NCBI RefSeq assembly: GCF_019703515.2
Contig: NC_059346.1
Coordinates: forward strand, 58,168,001 to 58,232,000
DNA length: 64,000 nucleotides
Source: Myxocyprinus asiaticus
Taxonomy: Eukaryota > Chordata > Actinopteri > Cypriniformes > Catostomidae
Direction of reading: 5' to 3'
The notes beneath the pieces were generated by a model. That model saw nothing but the letters and a program-made list of their open reading frames with translations, was not told the origin of the DNA and did not search any database. Both the position numbers and the translations under genes were made by a program. Positions 35,811 through 47,368 of this stretch are shown here, in pieces. Position 1 is the stretch's first letter; the number at the start of each line of letters is the position of its first letter.

Positions 35811-36978
35811 TCTAGGGTCCCTGCTCATCTGCATGAACATGCTGCATGGAGGCATGACTGCAGATGTGATCAGGGCAATAAATTGCAATATCTACAGGGA
35901 GAGAGGAAGGACAGCTGATCATCCTCGCAGTGGCAGAACATGTGTAACAACGCCTGCACAGGATCGATACATCCGAATATCACACCTGCGGGACAGGTAC
36001 AGGATGGCAACAACTGCCCGAGTTACACCAGGAACGCACAATCCCTCCATCAGTGCTCAGACTGTCCGCAATAGGCTGAGAGTGGCTGGACTGAGGGCTT
36101 GTAAGCCTGTTGTAAGGCAGGTCCTTACCAGACATCACCGGCAACAGCGTCACCTATGGGCACAAATCCACCTTCGCTGGACCAGACAGGACTGGCAAAA
36201 AGTGCTCTTCACTGACGAGTCACTGTTTTGTCTCACCAGGGGTGATGGTCGGACACGCGTTTATTGTCGAAGGAATGAGTGTTATACCGAGGCCTGTACT
36301 CTGGAGCGGGATCGATTTGGAGGTAGAGGGTCCGTCATGGTCTGGGGCGGTGTGTCACAGCATCATCGGACTGAACTTGTTGTCATTGCAGGCAATCTCA
36401 AGACTGAGCGTTACAGGGAAGACATCCTCCTCCCTCCTGTGGTACCCTTCCTGCAGGCTCATCCTGAAATGACCCTCCAGCATGACAATGCCACCAGCCA
36501 TACTGCTCGTTCTGTGCATGATTTCCTGCAAGACAGGAATGTCAGTGTTCTGCCATGGCCAGCGAAGAGCCCGGATCTCAATCCCATTGAGCACGTCTGG
36601 GACCTGTTGGATCGGAGGGTGAGGGCTAGGGCCATTCCCCCCAGAAATGTCTGGGAACTTGCATGTGCCTTGGTGGAAGAGTGGGGTAACATCTCACAGC
36701 AAGAACTGGCAAATGTGGTGCAGTCCATGAGGAGGAGATGCACTGCAGTACTTAATGCAGCTGGTGGCCATACCAGATACTGACTGTTACTTTTGATTTT
36801 GTTTAGGGACACATTATTCCATTTCTGTTAGTCACATGTCTGTGAAACTTGTTCAGTTTATGTCTTAGTTGTTGAATCTTTTTATGTTCATACAAATATT
36901 TACACACATTAAGTTTGCTGAAAATAAAAGCAGTTGAAAGTGAGAGGACTTTCTTTTTTTTTTTTTTTGCTGAGTTTT
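35811..36978 (+). mobile_element. Tc1-like element, third family, left end missing
   Basis: The right end 'ttttttgctgagtttta' matches the terminal repeat of the copy at 45544-46762, and the T run has lengthened to about 20. The left side starts abruptly at 'tctagggtccctgctcatct', inside the transposase 5' region, with no left terminal repeat. A long open transposase frame lies inside. Confidence 0.85.
35833..36783 (+). CDS. Tc1-type transposase, long open frame, N-terminus truncated
   Basis: 316 codons are open from ATG 35833 to TGA 36781. The first DNA-binding helix region is missing, but the second half is present (SISAQTVRNRLRVAGLRACK). The DDE catalytic core is complete: VLFTDESLFCL with the first Asp, LQHDNATSHTA with the second, and AKSPDLNPIEHVWD with the Glu, exactly 34 residues after the second Asp (DD34E). 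The GGRGSVMVWGGVS block typical of Tc1 is also there. By family knowledge this enzyme cuts and pastes DNA at TA sites. It is the only transposase in the window without stops or frameshifts in the catalytic core. Loss of the N-terminal DNA-binding helices and of one terminal repeat makes the copy itself unlikely to move. Confidence 0.85.
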   Translation: MNMLHGGMTADVIRAINCNIYRERGRTADHPRSGRTCVTTPAQDRYIRISHLRDRYRMATTARVTPGTHNPSISAQTVRNRLRVAGLRACKPVVRQVLTRHHRQQRHLWAQIHLRWTRQDWQKVLFTDESLFCLTRGDGRTRVYCRRNECYTEACTLERDRFGGRGSVMVWGGVSQHHRTELVVIAGNLKTERYREDILLPPVVPFLQAHPEMTLQHDNATSHTARSVHDFLQDRNVSVLPWPAKSPDLNPIEHVWDLLDRRVRARAIPPRNVWELACALVEEWGNISQQELANVVQSMRRRCTAVLNAAGGHTRY

Positions 36979-37890
36979 ATAACAGGTAAAACGAATATGA
37001 AACTCGAAACAATTTATGAAACATAAAAATTTACAACACATAATACAACAGGGCTAAAGGCACTCTTGATTTATTTTCTCCCAAAACACTAAACAGCGAC
37101 AAGAACCACCACAGTACTTTCATAAATACCTGTTTGTCTCTATACACCGCATACATCTATACACGTGTCTAAAGTTTGGTTTTGAGGGTTTTTTTTGGGT
37201 TTTTTTTAAATGTGGCATAAAAATCCCTGAAATTCACATTTATTTTAAGACAAAATACTTATTTGTCATTTCAGTTTTGTTTAAGGTGATTAAACCAAAA
37301 TATTTTTATTATAACTGTCCAATACATGAAAAGATATTTAGGGTAAAAAGCCCCCCTGTTGCAGGGGTTAAAGGCCTCCCATATAATACATTGTTTTTCT
37401 TAAGTGGGGTGAATAGATTTATGAAAAATATTCAAAATGTGCTCATGTTGACTAACTGAATCACAATGGAGATTAATTTGTTTATAGAGTACTTGATGTT
37501 ATGAAATGCCAAATGTGAAATTAACAGGACATGGTTAACCCTTTTCTGACGTGAATATATGGAGTATCTTAATTTATTACTAAAAAAAAAAAAAAAAAAA
37601 AAAAAAGGATATTGCTGTCTCATTTATTTTCCTAAGCTGATAAATTTTGACCTATCCCTGTATCTACACGATATTACTATAACCCTTCTGGGGACCTTTT
37701 ACCCTAAGTGTTTTTCTTTAATCGAAACAATCTTCAGTTATTTCTTTTTACACAAGTTATGTTGCTCCATGAATATAAAAAAAAAATACATGTATTTTTT
37801 CAATCTTGATAAACTTTAATTGTGACCAGAAATAAAGCACATCTTCCTTAAGGTACGACTTTAGCCCCTTTGTACTCCAAGTTCACTATA
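36979..37890. other. Intergenic DNA, nothing recognised
   Basis: AT-rich. A 23-base A run is at 37581-37603. Frames here are AT-rich noise. Confidence 0.4.
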
Positions 37891-37899
37891 TTTTATATC

Positions 37900-38227
37900 T
37901 TTCCGCGCGAAAAAAAATAATAATAATAATTTGTGAGTTTTGCCCGTGCAGTGCTATAAACACAAAAGTGACACCTGCGCCTTCTGAAGGACGGTTGTCA
38001 TGGTAACGCGTGTACGCGGGCTCTGTTGCGCCATACAATGCGCGCTAAAACACCCGGGAAAAATCCCGCTTCACCTGACGACCTCAGCATTACGATGAAA
38101 CAGACAATGGTAGGATGCTGATAATATGGGACAGGTCTTTGAGTACAGCATCACTCCCAGCAGTTCAAACTCATATCTGGAGCAGTAAAAGAGAAATTAA
38201 TAGAGAAGAGAATTGTATTCGTCAGAG
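37900..38227 (+). promoter_or_regulatory. ccno: Putative ccno promoter with E2F and RFX motifs
   Basis: TTTCCGCGCGAAA at 37900-37912 is a palindromic E2F-type site. GTTGTCATGGTAAC at 37994-38007 is a canonical RFX X-box. Around 38040-38075 are GC-rich words 'caatgcgcgctaaaa' and 'cccgggaaaaatcccgc', which also resemble E2F half sites. The coding start is at 38228. That this is the promoter is an inference from position and motif content. Confidence 0.6.
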
Positions 38228-40520
38228 ATGTCTACATTAAGTGACTCAGGCTTTGAAGAGGACCTTCAGAGTTCTCCGGCAGTAAAACAGTGGACAGGAG
38301 ATTCAAGCATCAGACTGACACTGGACTGGGATGGGTGCGATTATGAAGAGTGCTGCTTCATCATTCAGAGACACAATGAGCAGCAGTTTCTGGCGCAGAA
38401 CTGTCTGGATAATCAACCGCAGGTGAGATGACCATGATGCACACCTTGAATACATCAGTCAAACAGTCTTTGTGTTACTGCAACCCGGTCTTGCTCAGGA
38501 AACAATGCCATTTGTATTGGAGGCGTATATAGGGATATTTCTTTTACTAACAATGTCCAACAGTGTATGCACCAGAGAAGATTTATGTCATTTTTGTTAT
38601 ATTGTTTTCCTTCTGAAAGTTATGAAAAAGTCACCACAGTGCCATTTCCAGCACATCTCAAATTCTCCATTTTGTTTAATAGAATTCTGAGGTGGAAATT
38701 ACAATTTGACCAACTCGTTTGTCTTGCTGAGGCTATTTCATAGCAAACATTTTATATATCCTAAATACACAAAATTAAATAATATTTTCACACTTTTTAT
38801 GCAATTTGGCAAAACTACAGCTTGATTAGAAATGACGCCCAATAAAAAGTGATATGTGGCCCAGTGACGAATAAGGTTTTCAAAACTGCACATCAAAGTA
38901 GTTTTTGCCTTTATGAGGATGTTATTGCCTTATTACTAAAATCTTACTTTCAAACAATGTATTGTAAGTGTTTTAATTGAGAATCATGTGACGACAACAG
39001 TCAAAATGTCATATGGGATAACGTTAATGAATTTTCAAAATATTATCATATTAAAACTTTTTTAATCAATAATACTTCATGAATATATAAAGTGAGGCAG
39101 TAACCAATATTTAGAGCTCGAAAAATAAAACTTGCACAAAATGTTTTATTCTCATTATAATGTGTTTGCTTTAAACGTGACCCTACTTGTTAAAGTTCTT
39201 TACCCATATTTTAAAGCTGCAATGTGTCTGAAAATATTTTACAGTACTTGGCATCATACTATTATTGTTTTCTCAACTCCATAAAATGAAATTATGCGTT
39301 TTAAGGGAAAAAATCTGCGTTATCCCGCCTGACTGAAATTGTTACACATGAATTGTCATTTTTACACAACTTACACATAATTGGTGTTCATAAATAATTA
39401 TTTTTTATGTTATGCAAAGGGAGTCACACTGAAAATAGTTTTTTTCAAGGAAATTAATTAGGCTACGCTGTAAAGAAACCTTGCTGCTCTCTCTTTTTTT
39501 GACAGTGGCATCTAGAAAAATCATCAAAATGTGAAAACTGTACATATAAATATTAACTGTTAATGATGAATAATTATATAAATATTAAGCATCTAGGCAA
39601 ATGAAAAATGTTATGAATATGGTGCATTCTCTTTTGACAAGTTTAAACAAGAAATAACTAAATGCGCTGTGTATGAAGTATGCTTATTAACATGCTTTAT
39701 TAACCGAAGAAAAGTTATTTCATGTTCATTAAGGCTTTATTAATGTGTAATGACACTACACTTAATATAAAATGTGATCCAACAATGAATCAGCAATAAT
39801 ATACGCTAGTTTTGTTTTTGGAGGGGGGTACAATATGTCCACATTTTGAGCTTCAGTTAGCATATTAGCTTACAACAAACTGGGACTAGCTAACTAGCTA
39901 GTCTGGTTGTTGAAGAGAATTTGGTATAGTTAAACGTACATATTTTGCAAAAATTTTATTCTAATCACTTCTGGCATATTTTATGCCGACAGGTAGAAAA
40001 CCTATGGAAAATATGTCAGTAGGAATGTAAGCTACTCTCTCACCTCAGTTGAATTTCCCACCACTGAAGAGAGAAAAAAAACTGCATTGTGATGTCACTA
40101 CAGTGGATGGCCTTTTCTTAAAGGGGCAGATTCCCCAATATGACAGGTTGGACAATCACTGAATTATAATTGAATAATTAAATACTATTATTAATATATA
40201 ATTTGTTAGTATTTAACTAAACAATGTTCATAATAATGTGTTAATATCACAATAAGAATGGAAATTATACAAATAAAGCTGAAAACTGTATAAAAAGAAT
40301 ATAATGTTAAACGTGCCATCCGGGATAACGGATGACATTACGGGCTAACAGAAAATAACTGTTATCCGATATGACAAAATTGTTATCCGGTATGACAAAA
40401 TCCAGTTTGAACCTTAATCAAGAATTTGTTTTGGCTACCTAAAGAAATCTGCAACCTTGACCTTCAACTTCCAAGTATGTAAATTCATATTAAATAAACA
40501 CATTTGCATAAAATTAACAT

Positions 40521-40593
<73 letters not shown>

Positions 40594-43235
40594 ATTTTTT
40601 ATTTTTATTTATTTTTTTGCGTTATCCCAAATGAAAAGCGAAAAGGGTAAATTAAACCCATTTTAAGAGAGACTTACTAACCTTTCGCCATTGTTTGGGG
40701 GTCCTTCAGGGTTTTCCTGACTGTGTAACATCCTGTCTGAAAAAGTGTCAAAATAAAATGCCCCATAAAATTGTTCCAGATTGCTTGTTATCCGGATGAC
40801 ATTGGCTGACTGCCAGTTTTGGGACAGAATGCTCCAAAGCATAACAATCAACTGGATGTCATATCTTTTTAATATTTAAATAAATTGTTGGCAACACTCA
40901 TACAATAATGCCTGTGGCAGAGATTTTAGGTTTTATTTGATTTTTAACACTTTTTGTAGCTTTTTTGCTTTTCACCATGAGGTCCAAACAGTTATCCAGT
41001 ATGACATTGTGTGACTATAATGTCTAATAATTCTTAAACTTTGTAAAACCATCATTACATGTTCATATCATTTGATAAACAGAGATTAATAGATTCAATA
41101 AATGTAATTTTTATAAATATTTTCCTTATTTTTACTCCATAAAGGGTTTGGACATCAAAATTGACCAGTGACGTGTCATTGGTCCATTTACCTTTTTACT
41201 GTTTTCTTCAAACACCTGCTGTCTCGCTTTTCATCACAAGCATGCTCTTCACTGACATTTTTGGCGACTTTGTTAACAAGTACACTAACTTTTGAAAAAC
41301 GTTTTGTAGCATAGTGTTGGTTGCCACAAAAAATAATTTGGACTTCTCTCTTATTTATTTAAAAGGATAGTTCACCGAAAAAAGAACATCCTCTCATCAT
41401 TTACTCCCCTTCATGCTATCCCAGATGTGTACGACTGTCTTTCTACTGCTGAACACAAAAGAAGATTTTTAGAAGAATATCTTGGCTCTGCAGGTCCTTT
41501 CAATGCAAATGAATGGTGATCAGACATTTGTAGCTCCAAAAATCACAGGAAAGAAACATAAAAGTAATCCATATGACTCCAAATTAATCCATATGCAGCG
41601 TGAAGCATTTACCCATTGAACATAGGGAAGAGGTGGGGAAATATGATTTCTGTAAAGTTCAGCAGTAACCTTTTCAAATGAAATGATAAACCCACAAATG
41701 GCACAGTTTCCTGACAATGACCCACTCATCACCATTATTGTTGTTGGTGGTGGTGCTATTTTGTCTATTCATTTTAACATTAACTTTAATATCCTTACAG
41801 ATCACTGCAGACGCTCGCAGCAGACTGGTCAGCTGGCTCATTGCTGTACACAGACAGCTCAAACTATCCTTTGAATCATGCTGTTTGGCTGTTAATATCA
41901 TGGACCGTTTTTTGATCACAACCTCAGTAGCTGCAGACTGTTTCCAGTTACTGGGAGTGACATCTTTGCTGATCGCAACAAAACAAGTAGGCAATAGCTC
42001 TTTCTCAGTAACATTTCATTCAGTTTCATTGTAATTATATGTAATAATCTTTAAAAAAAAAATGAAAAAACTTTCAAATAATTTCTGGTAACTGTGTCCG
42101 GAAAATTAGTATTAGGACCTCTCAGGTCTATGGACAGTGAATTTCTGTACATTAGAAGTATTTGAACAATTAAAACACACTTAAAAATATGAATGTCGTT
42201 GTACTAGATCACAAAATATCAAACCAAGTAGTGTTTATTTTAAAGAAAGATACCATAAGCACACATCTCAAGCTAAATGTGTCACAAAAATCAGTTTTGG
42301 ACTTTAAAAGATACTGTTCAAAATGACAAAAGAGACTAAATGTACCCAGACACTTTCTAGTTGTCAAACAGAAGAGAGAAAAAAAGTGTTAGTGGAACAT
42401 GTCCATAATTACTGTGATGAACTAGATCTGTTGTTACTCTGCTAGGACACCTGTGTGAACATAAGAGGAACTGATTTCATACATCCACTAAAAATCCCAT
42501 TGACACCCATTGCTGAAGTCATTGCAAAAATGGCTCAGATTTCACTTGGTTTGATATTTTGTTAGCTAAAGCAATGGCATTCAGACATTAAGCAAGGCCT
42601 ATGTGTCCAAATACTGTTTGGGGCCTTGTTATGTCAATCTGAGTGCGTTTGTATTTTTTATTTTCCAGGTTGAAGTGTGTTCACCTCGCATCAAAGAACT
42701 CCTCTCACTTTGCTGCAACTCTTTTTCCAGGGAACAACTATGCAATCTTGAGTGCCTTATTCTTCTTAGACTCAATTTTAGACTGGCTGCACCTACCCTA
42801 GCTTTCTTTCTGGACTATTTCACCAGTCGTGGCCTTCTTGGTCATCAACCTAGTGGACCCTTGGTCACTACACAGGATAGAAATAGATGGAATAAGCACA
42901 GAGCTGCTGAAGACCAGGATTCTAGTGCAAAGAAGCTGAATTGGTTGGCTTGCAAAGTCTGTGAACTGAGTTTGGCAGACTACACGTTTAACAAGTATAT
43001 ACCTTCTGTCATTGCACAGTGTGCTATGAAATTGGCAAAAGATCTGCTGAAGATATCTTCAATTCAATCTACGGACAACAACACTGGCTCAAAAAAGACA
43101 TTCGATTCATTCTGTTTGAATGAAAAGCTACTACTTACCTGTGAGAATCAGGTTTTATTTCAACAATGCACTGAAGATCTGAAATTGTTAGTTTCTCTTA
43201 ATCAAGACGCAGTTCAAGACTTCATAATACTATAA
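38228..43235 (+). CDS. ccno: Cyclin O-like protein
   Basis: Three exons: 38228-38422, 41801-41986 and 42669-43235 (TAA stop), all phase 0 with GT-AG borders. 315 residues, compared with about 350 for human CCNO. The N-terminal 65 residues are acidic and low in complexity. Exon 2 and the start of exon 3 make the cyclin box: [84 protein letters not shown]. These blocks match CCNO better than other cyclins ([16 protein letters not shown] and QLCNLEC are characteristic). A C-terminal cyclin fold follows ([20 protein letters not shown]). By family knowledge cyclin O is needed for centriole amplification in multiciliated cells and has roles in oocytes and apoptosis. I chose the ATG at 38228 as the first in frame. 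A second ccno paralogue elsewhere cannot be excluded. Confidence 0.88.
40519..40590. repeat. (TA)n microsatellite
   Basis: About 35 TA units with one GTA break, followed by T-rich DNA. Confidence 0.95.
41363..41700. mobile_element. Partial copy of the 30165-30928 MITE
   Basis: It starts 'gatagttcaccgaaaaaaga' and follows the left arm of the full copy ('catcatttactccccttcat', then 'cccagatgtgtacgactgtc'). The right arm is not seen. It ends about 100 bp before ccno exon 2. Confidence 0.65.
41987..42668. other. ccno intron 2, nothing recognised
   Basis: 682 bp, AT-rich. It ends with a pyrimidine tract and CAG at 42668. Confidence 0.5.
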
Positions 43236-43852
43236 ACTATATTTATTTATTTATCCTATCAGATTTGCTCTACATTATATTATTCTTAACTCATTTTTAC
43301 TGTTACTAAGATACTGTAGCAAGGGAATGTTTATTATTCTTAACGTATAGTCATTCTTTTATAGTGCAATTGGTTAAACTGCATGTATTCAGCTTGATGT
43401 TTGTCGACCTACCTCTAAAATCAATTCTTTAGTTTAAAGAGCGATTGTCACAAAATTGTCAAGAAAATGTCCTCTTCACATTTTATTCCACAATCAAATG
43501 AAAGCTGAAACTATATTTTGAATATAGAAAAAAAAAAAAAGCATATTGTTAGGGCCCTAAAGAATTTTTACATTTTGACATTATTTTCATGAAAGTTCTG
43601 CACATTTTACACCCGATTTTCATTTTCGCAATGTGAAAAAAGATGGTCATTGTGATATTCTCATTACCACAACATGAAAAAATTATATATTAAAGTGTAA
43701 ATTTTAACATAGAAAATCATAGTAAAACAACATATTTATAGTAAAAACTGTTACGGTAATGAGAATCTTCATTGAAAAATGAGAATATTAATAGTAAAAT
43801 TTCTGAATGTGTTACAGTAATGACAAATGGGGGTAAAATGTGCTTAAGTGTC
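43236..43852 (+). other. ccno 3' UTR and downstream DNA
   Basis: No canonical AATAAA was found close to the stop. ATTAAA near 43689 is a weak candidate. Several copies of 'taaaac/taaaatt' and 'gtaatgagaat' words lie at 43640-43810, but no named repeat. Confidence 0.35.

Positions 43853-43922
<70 letters not shown>
43853..43922. repeat. (TG)n(TA)n microsatellite
   Basis: About 24 TG units, then about 10 TA units, followed by a short ATT repeat at 43929-43948. Confidence 0.95.
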
Positions 43923-43924
<2 letters not shown>

Positions 43925-43948
43925 AAAGATTATTATTATTATTATTAA

Positions 43949-44376
43949 TATTATTGATTTGGGGTAAATATGACCAGGACATTTTCTTGACAGGTTTTGT
44001 GAGAATCACCCAAAAGCTGAATTAAAAGGTGGATAGATATCAAACATTAACCCTTTGAATGCCCTCAATCAGTATCTTAGCATTTCTGTTTGTCAATATA
44101 TAAAATTAAAACTGCAATTCATGAAAATAGCTTTTAAAAGCTACTGTATGCGTGGATTCATTGGGAATAGGTCAAAAATGTCAGATAGGCTTTGATGTCA
44201 AATCAAGTAATTGTTATTTATATAGTGCTTTTCACAACACCTTTGTTTCAAATCAGCTTTACATAGAATTATACTCTAAAAGAAAAATGATGCTGTAATG
44301 TCTGTAATGTCATGAAATCCTCATTATGCGTTTTATGTGAATAACGTGATTGAAAATCATGCCTTAAATATATATA
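43949..44376. other. Intergenic DNA with one dispersed repeat
   Basis: About 44216-44330 ('tatatagtgcttttcacaac' to 'cagctttacatagaattata') is the same fish repeat as 29705-29800. Otherwise nothing is recognised. Confidence 0.45.
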
Positions 44377-45543
44377 CACTGGCAGCCAAAAGTTTGGAAT
44401 AATATACAGATTTTGCCTTTTTCGGAAGGAAATTGGTACATTAATTCACCAAAGTGGCATTCAACTGATCACAAAGTATAGTCAGGACATTACTGATGTC
44501 AAAAACAGTGCCATCACTATTTGAAAAAAACGTATATTTTTGATCAAATCTAGACAGGCCCCATTTCCAGTAACCATCACTCCAACACCTCATCCTTGAG
44601 TAATCATGCTAAATTGCTAATTTGGTACTAGAAAATCACTTGCCATTATATCAAACACATTTGAAAGCTATTTGGTTCGTTAAATGAAGCTTAACATTGT
44701 CTTTGTGTTTGTTTTTGAGTTGCCACTGTATGCAATAGGCTTGCATGTCTTAAGGTCAATATTAGGTCAAAAATGGCAAAAAAGAAGCAGCTTTCTCTAG
44801 AAATTCATCAGTCAATCATTGTTTTGAGGAATGAAGGCTATACAATGCTTGAAATTGCTTGAATGCTTGAAGATTTCATACAAAGGTGTACACTACAGTC
44901 TTCAAAGGCAAAGGACAACTGGCTCTAACAAGGACAGAAATAGATGTGGAAGGCCAGATGTACAACTAAACAAGAGGATAAGTACATCAGAGTCTCTAGT
45001 TTGAGAAATAGACGCCTCACATGTCCTCAGCTGACAGCTTCATTAAATTCTACCCGCTCAACACCAGTTTCACGTACAACAGTAAAGAGAAGACTCAGGG
45101 GTGCAGGCCTTATGGGAAGAATTGCAAAGAAAAAGACACTTTTGAAACAGAAAAACAAAAAGAAATGTTAGAGTGGGCAAAGAAACGGACATTGGACAAC
45201 AGATAATTGGAAAAGTATGTTATGGATCTTAACCCCATTGAGCTTTTGTGGACTGTAAGGTGCGTGAGAAGTGCCCGACAAGACAGCCACATCTATGGCA
45301 AGTGCTACAGGAAGTGTGGGGTGAAATGTCACGTGAGAATCTGGGCAAACTGACAGCAAAGCTGTCATTACTGCACGTGGAGGATTTTTTTGATGAGAAC
45401 TCTTTGAAGAAGTTCTGAACATTTTTTTTCCAAATTATAATATACATTTTTCACATTATTAATGTCCTATCTATACATTGTGATCAGTTGAATGCCACTT
45501 TGAAACAGCAAAATCTGTACATTATTCCAAAATTTGGCTGCCA
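44377..45543 (+). mobile_element. Internally deleted Tc1-like element, copy 2
   Basis: Left end CACTGGCAGCCAAAAGTTTG; the right end 'ccaaaatttggctgcca' lacks its last three bases. It matches the element at 17039-18173 along its length, including the same central deletion junction. TATATA precedes the left end. The right end touches the next Tc1 element. Confidence 0.9.
44774..45420 (+). pseudogene. Tc1-type transposase with central deletion, copy 2
   Basis: It begins [20 protein letters not shown] at 44774. It keeps a stretch missing in copy 1 (NKRISTSESL-like, near 44970). After 'ggaaaagtatgttatggatc' it jumps to the LNPIELLW block, as in copy 1. The first and second catalytic Asp blocks are gone, and extra frame breaks lie near 44860 and 45150. 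Confidence 0.85.
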
Positions 45544-46762
45544 TATAAACTCAGCAAAAAAAGAAACATCCTCTCACTTTCAACGGCTTTTATTTTCAGC
45601 AAACTTAACATGTGTCAATATTTGTATGAACATAAAAAGATTCAACAAATAAGGCATAAACTGAACAAGTTTCACAGACATGTGGCGAACAGAAATGGAA
45701 TAATGTTTCCCTGAACAAAGGTGTCAAAATCAAAAGTAACAGTCAGCATCTGATATGGCCATCAGCTGCATTAAGTACTGCAGTTCATCTCCTCCTCATG
45801 GACTGCACCAGATTTGCCAGTTCTTGCTGTGAGATGTTACCCCACTCTTCCACCAAGGCACTTGCAAGTTCCCGGACATTTCTGGGGGAAATGACCCTAG
45901 CCCTCACCCTCTGATTCAACAGGTCCCAGACATGCTCAATGGGATTGAGATCGGGGCTCTTCTCTGGCCATGGCAGAACACTGAAATTTCTATCTTGCAG
46001 GAAATCACGAACAGAACGAGCAGTATGGCTGGTGGCATTGTCATGTCAGGATGAGCCTGCAGGAAGGGTACCACATGAGGGAGGAGGATGTCTTCCCTGT
46101 AACGCACAGTGTTGAGATTACCTGCAATGACAACAAGCTCAGTCCGATGATGCTGTGACACACCGCCCCAGACCATGACGGACCCTCCACATCCAAATCG
46201 ATCCCGCTCCAGAGTACAGGCCTCGGTGTAACGCGCATTCCTTCGACGATCAACGCAAGTCTGACCATCACCTCTGGTGAGACAAAACCGCAACTCGTCA
46301 GTGAAGAGCACTTTTAGCCATTCCTGTCTAGTCCAGTGAAGGTGGGTTGGTGCCCACAGGCGACGTTGTTGCCGGTGATGTCTGGACATTGCAATTTATT
46401 GCCCTGGCCACATCTGCAGTCCTCATGCCTCTATACAGCATGCCTAAGGCACATTCACACAGATGAGCAGGGACCCTGGACATCTTTCTTTTGGTGTTTT
46501 TCAGAGTCAGTAGAAAGGTCTTTTTAGTGTCCTAAGTTTTTATAACTGTGACCTTAATTGTCTACTGTCTGTAAGCTGTTAGTGTCTTAACGACCGTTCC
46601 ACAATTGCATGTTCATTAATTGTTTATGGTTCATAAAATCAGCATGGAAAACATTGATTAAACCCTTTACAATAAAGATCTGTAAAGTTATTTGGATTTT
46701 TACAAAATTATCTTTAAAATACAGTGTCCTGAAAAAGGGACGTTTCTTTTTTTGCTGAGTTT
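45544..46762 (-). mobile_element. Tc1-like element, third family, second copy
   Basis: The ends are inverted repeats: CTCAGCAAAAAAAGAAACAT at 45550 and its reverse complement ending at 46759. TATA-rich DNA lies on both sides. About 1.2 kb, with the transposase on the minus strand. It sits directly against the end of the previous Tc1 element. Confidence 0.9.
45740..46475 (-). pseudogene. Tc1-type transposase, internally deleted and frameshifted
   Basis: Homologous to the open frame at 35833-36783. Compared with it, about 230 bp are missing after the 'aataaattgcaa' point at 46390-46402. FTDELRFCL keeps the first catalytic Asp, but the usual Ser after the Glu is changed. A frameshift near 46045 removes the second Asp block from frame. 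The third block is readable near 45935-45960. Confidence 0.85.
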
Positions 46763-46816
46763 GTATATATATATATATATATATATATAAACACACACAC
46801 ACACACACACACACAC
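46763..46816. repeat. (TA)n(CA)n microsatellite
   Basis: About 12 TA units, then about 12 CA units, between two Tc1 ends. Confidence 0.95.
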
Positions 46817-46890
46817 TGATCAGCCACAACATTAAAACCACTGACAGGTGAAGTAAATAACATTTATTATCTTGTTATATTGGCACCTGT
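46815..46890. mobile_element. Solo end of a Tc1-like element
   Basis: 'cactgatcagccacaacatt', then 'aaaaccactgacaggtgaag', is the terminus of a common fish Tc1/mariner family. Homology ends near 'ggcacctgtcca'. No second end or transposase is seen. Confidence 0.7.
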
Positions 46891-47368
46891 CCAAAGTTAT
46901 TATAGCAAATGAAAACTAATTGTAAAAGATACATTTTTGTAAACTGAAATAAAAAATAATAATAACATCATTGGAAAAACTGAAACTAAAATAAAATAAA
47001 AATTCATGGCTCTGAAAGTAACATAAAATAAAAATAATCTTAAATAAAATTTTGTTTTTGTTGCAGTATGTTTTTAAACCCTTAAAACCGGCATTACCAT
47101 AACATGGCGATAATAGACGCCTGACCTCACTGGATACTATTGACTGCATCAGCAACAGAGCGAGAATCAATACCAGAGAGGCAAATCAGGTAGATAACAG
47201 TCTGTTCATTAATTGTTTTATCCTCTCAATCTGATTTGTTGTACATTTAATTTTGAACTGGTAAAGAGTTTGGTTTGAAGTTCAGCAGGGCTCGACATTA
47301 ACGCTTGTCCGGGACAAGTGGATTTTTGAAGGGGCAGGCACATAAAGAGAAAAATAGCCTGAATGTCA
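46891..47368. other. Intergenic DNA, nothing recognised
   Basis: AT-rich. 'cagggctcgacattaacgct' at 47285 resembles the start of a dispersed repeat. Confidence 0.35.

Larger units (their letters stand above)
38423..41800. other. ccno intron 1, with recurring GTTATCC motif
   Basis: AT-rich intron. It contains a long (TA)n at 40519-40590, a partial MITE at 41363-41700 and many copies of GTTATCC(N)2-3ATGACA on both strands between 39007 and 41006. The frame at 38472-38690 shows no similarity I can name. Confidence 0.6.

Noticed and set aside
38472..38690. 72-codon frame just after ccno exon 1
   Set aside because: Intronic; the exon ends at a good donor (CAG|GTGAGA) and the next exon phase fits cyclin homology.
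40457..40666. 69-codon Tyr-Ile-rich frame
   Set aside because: Pure translation of the (TA)n tract in ccno intron 1.
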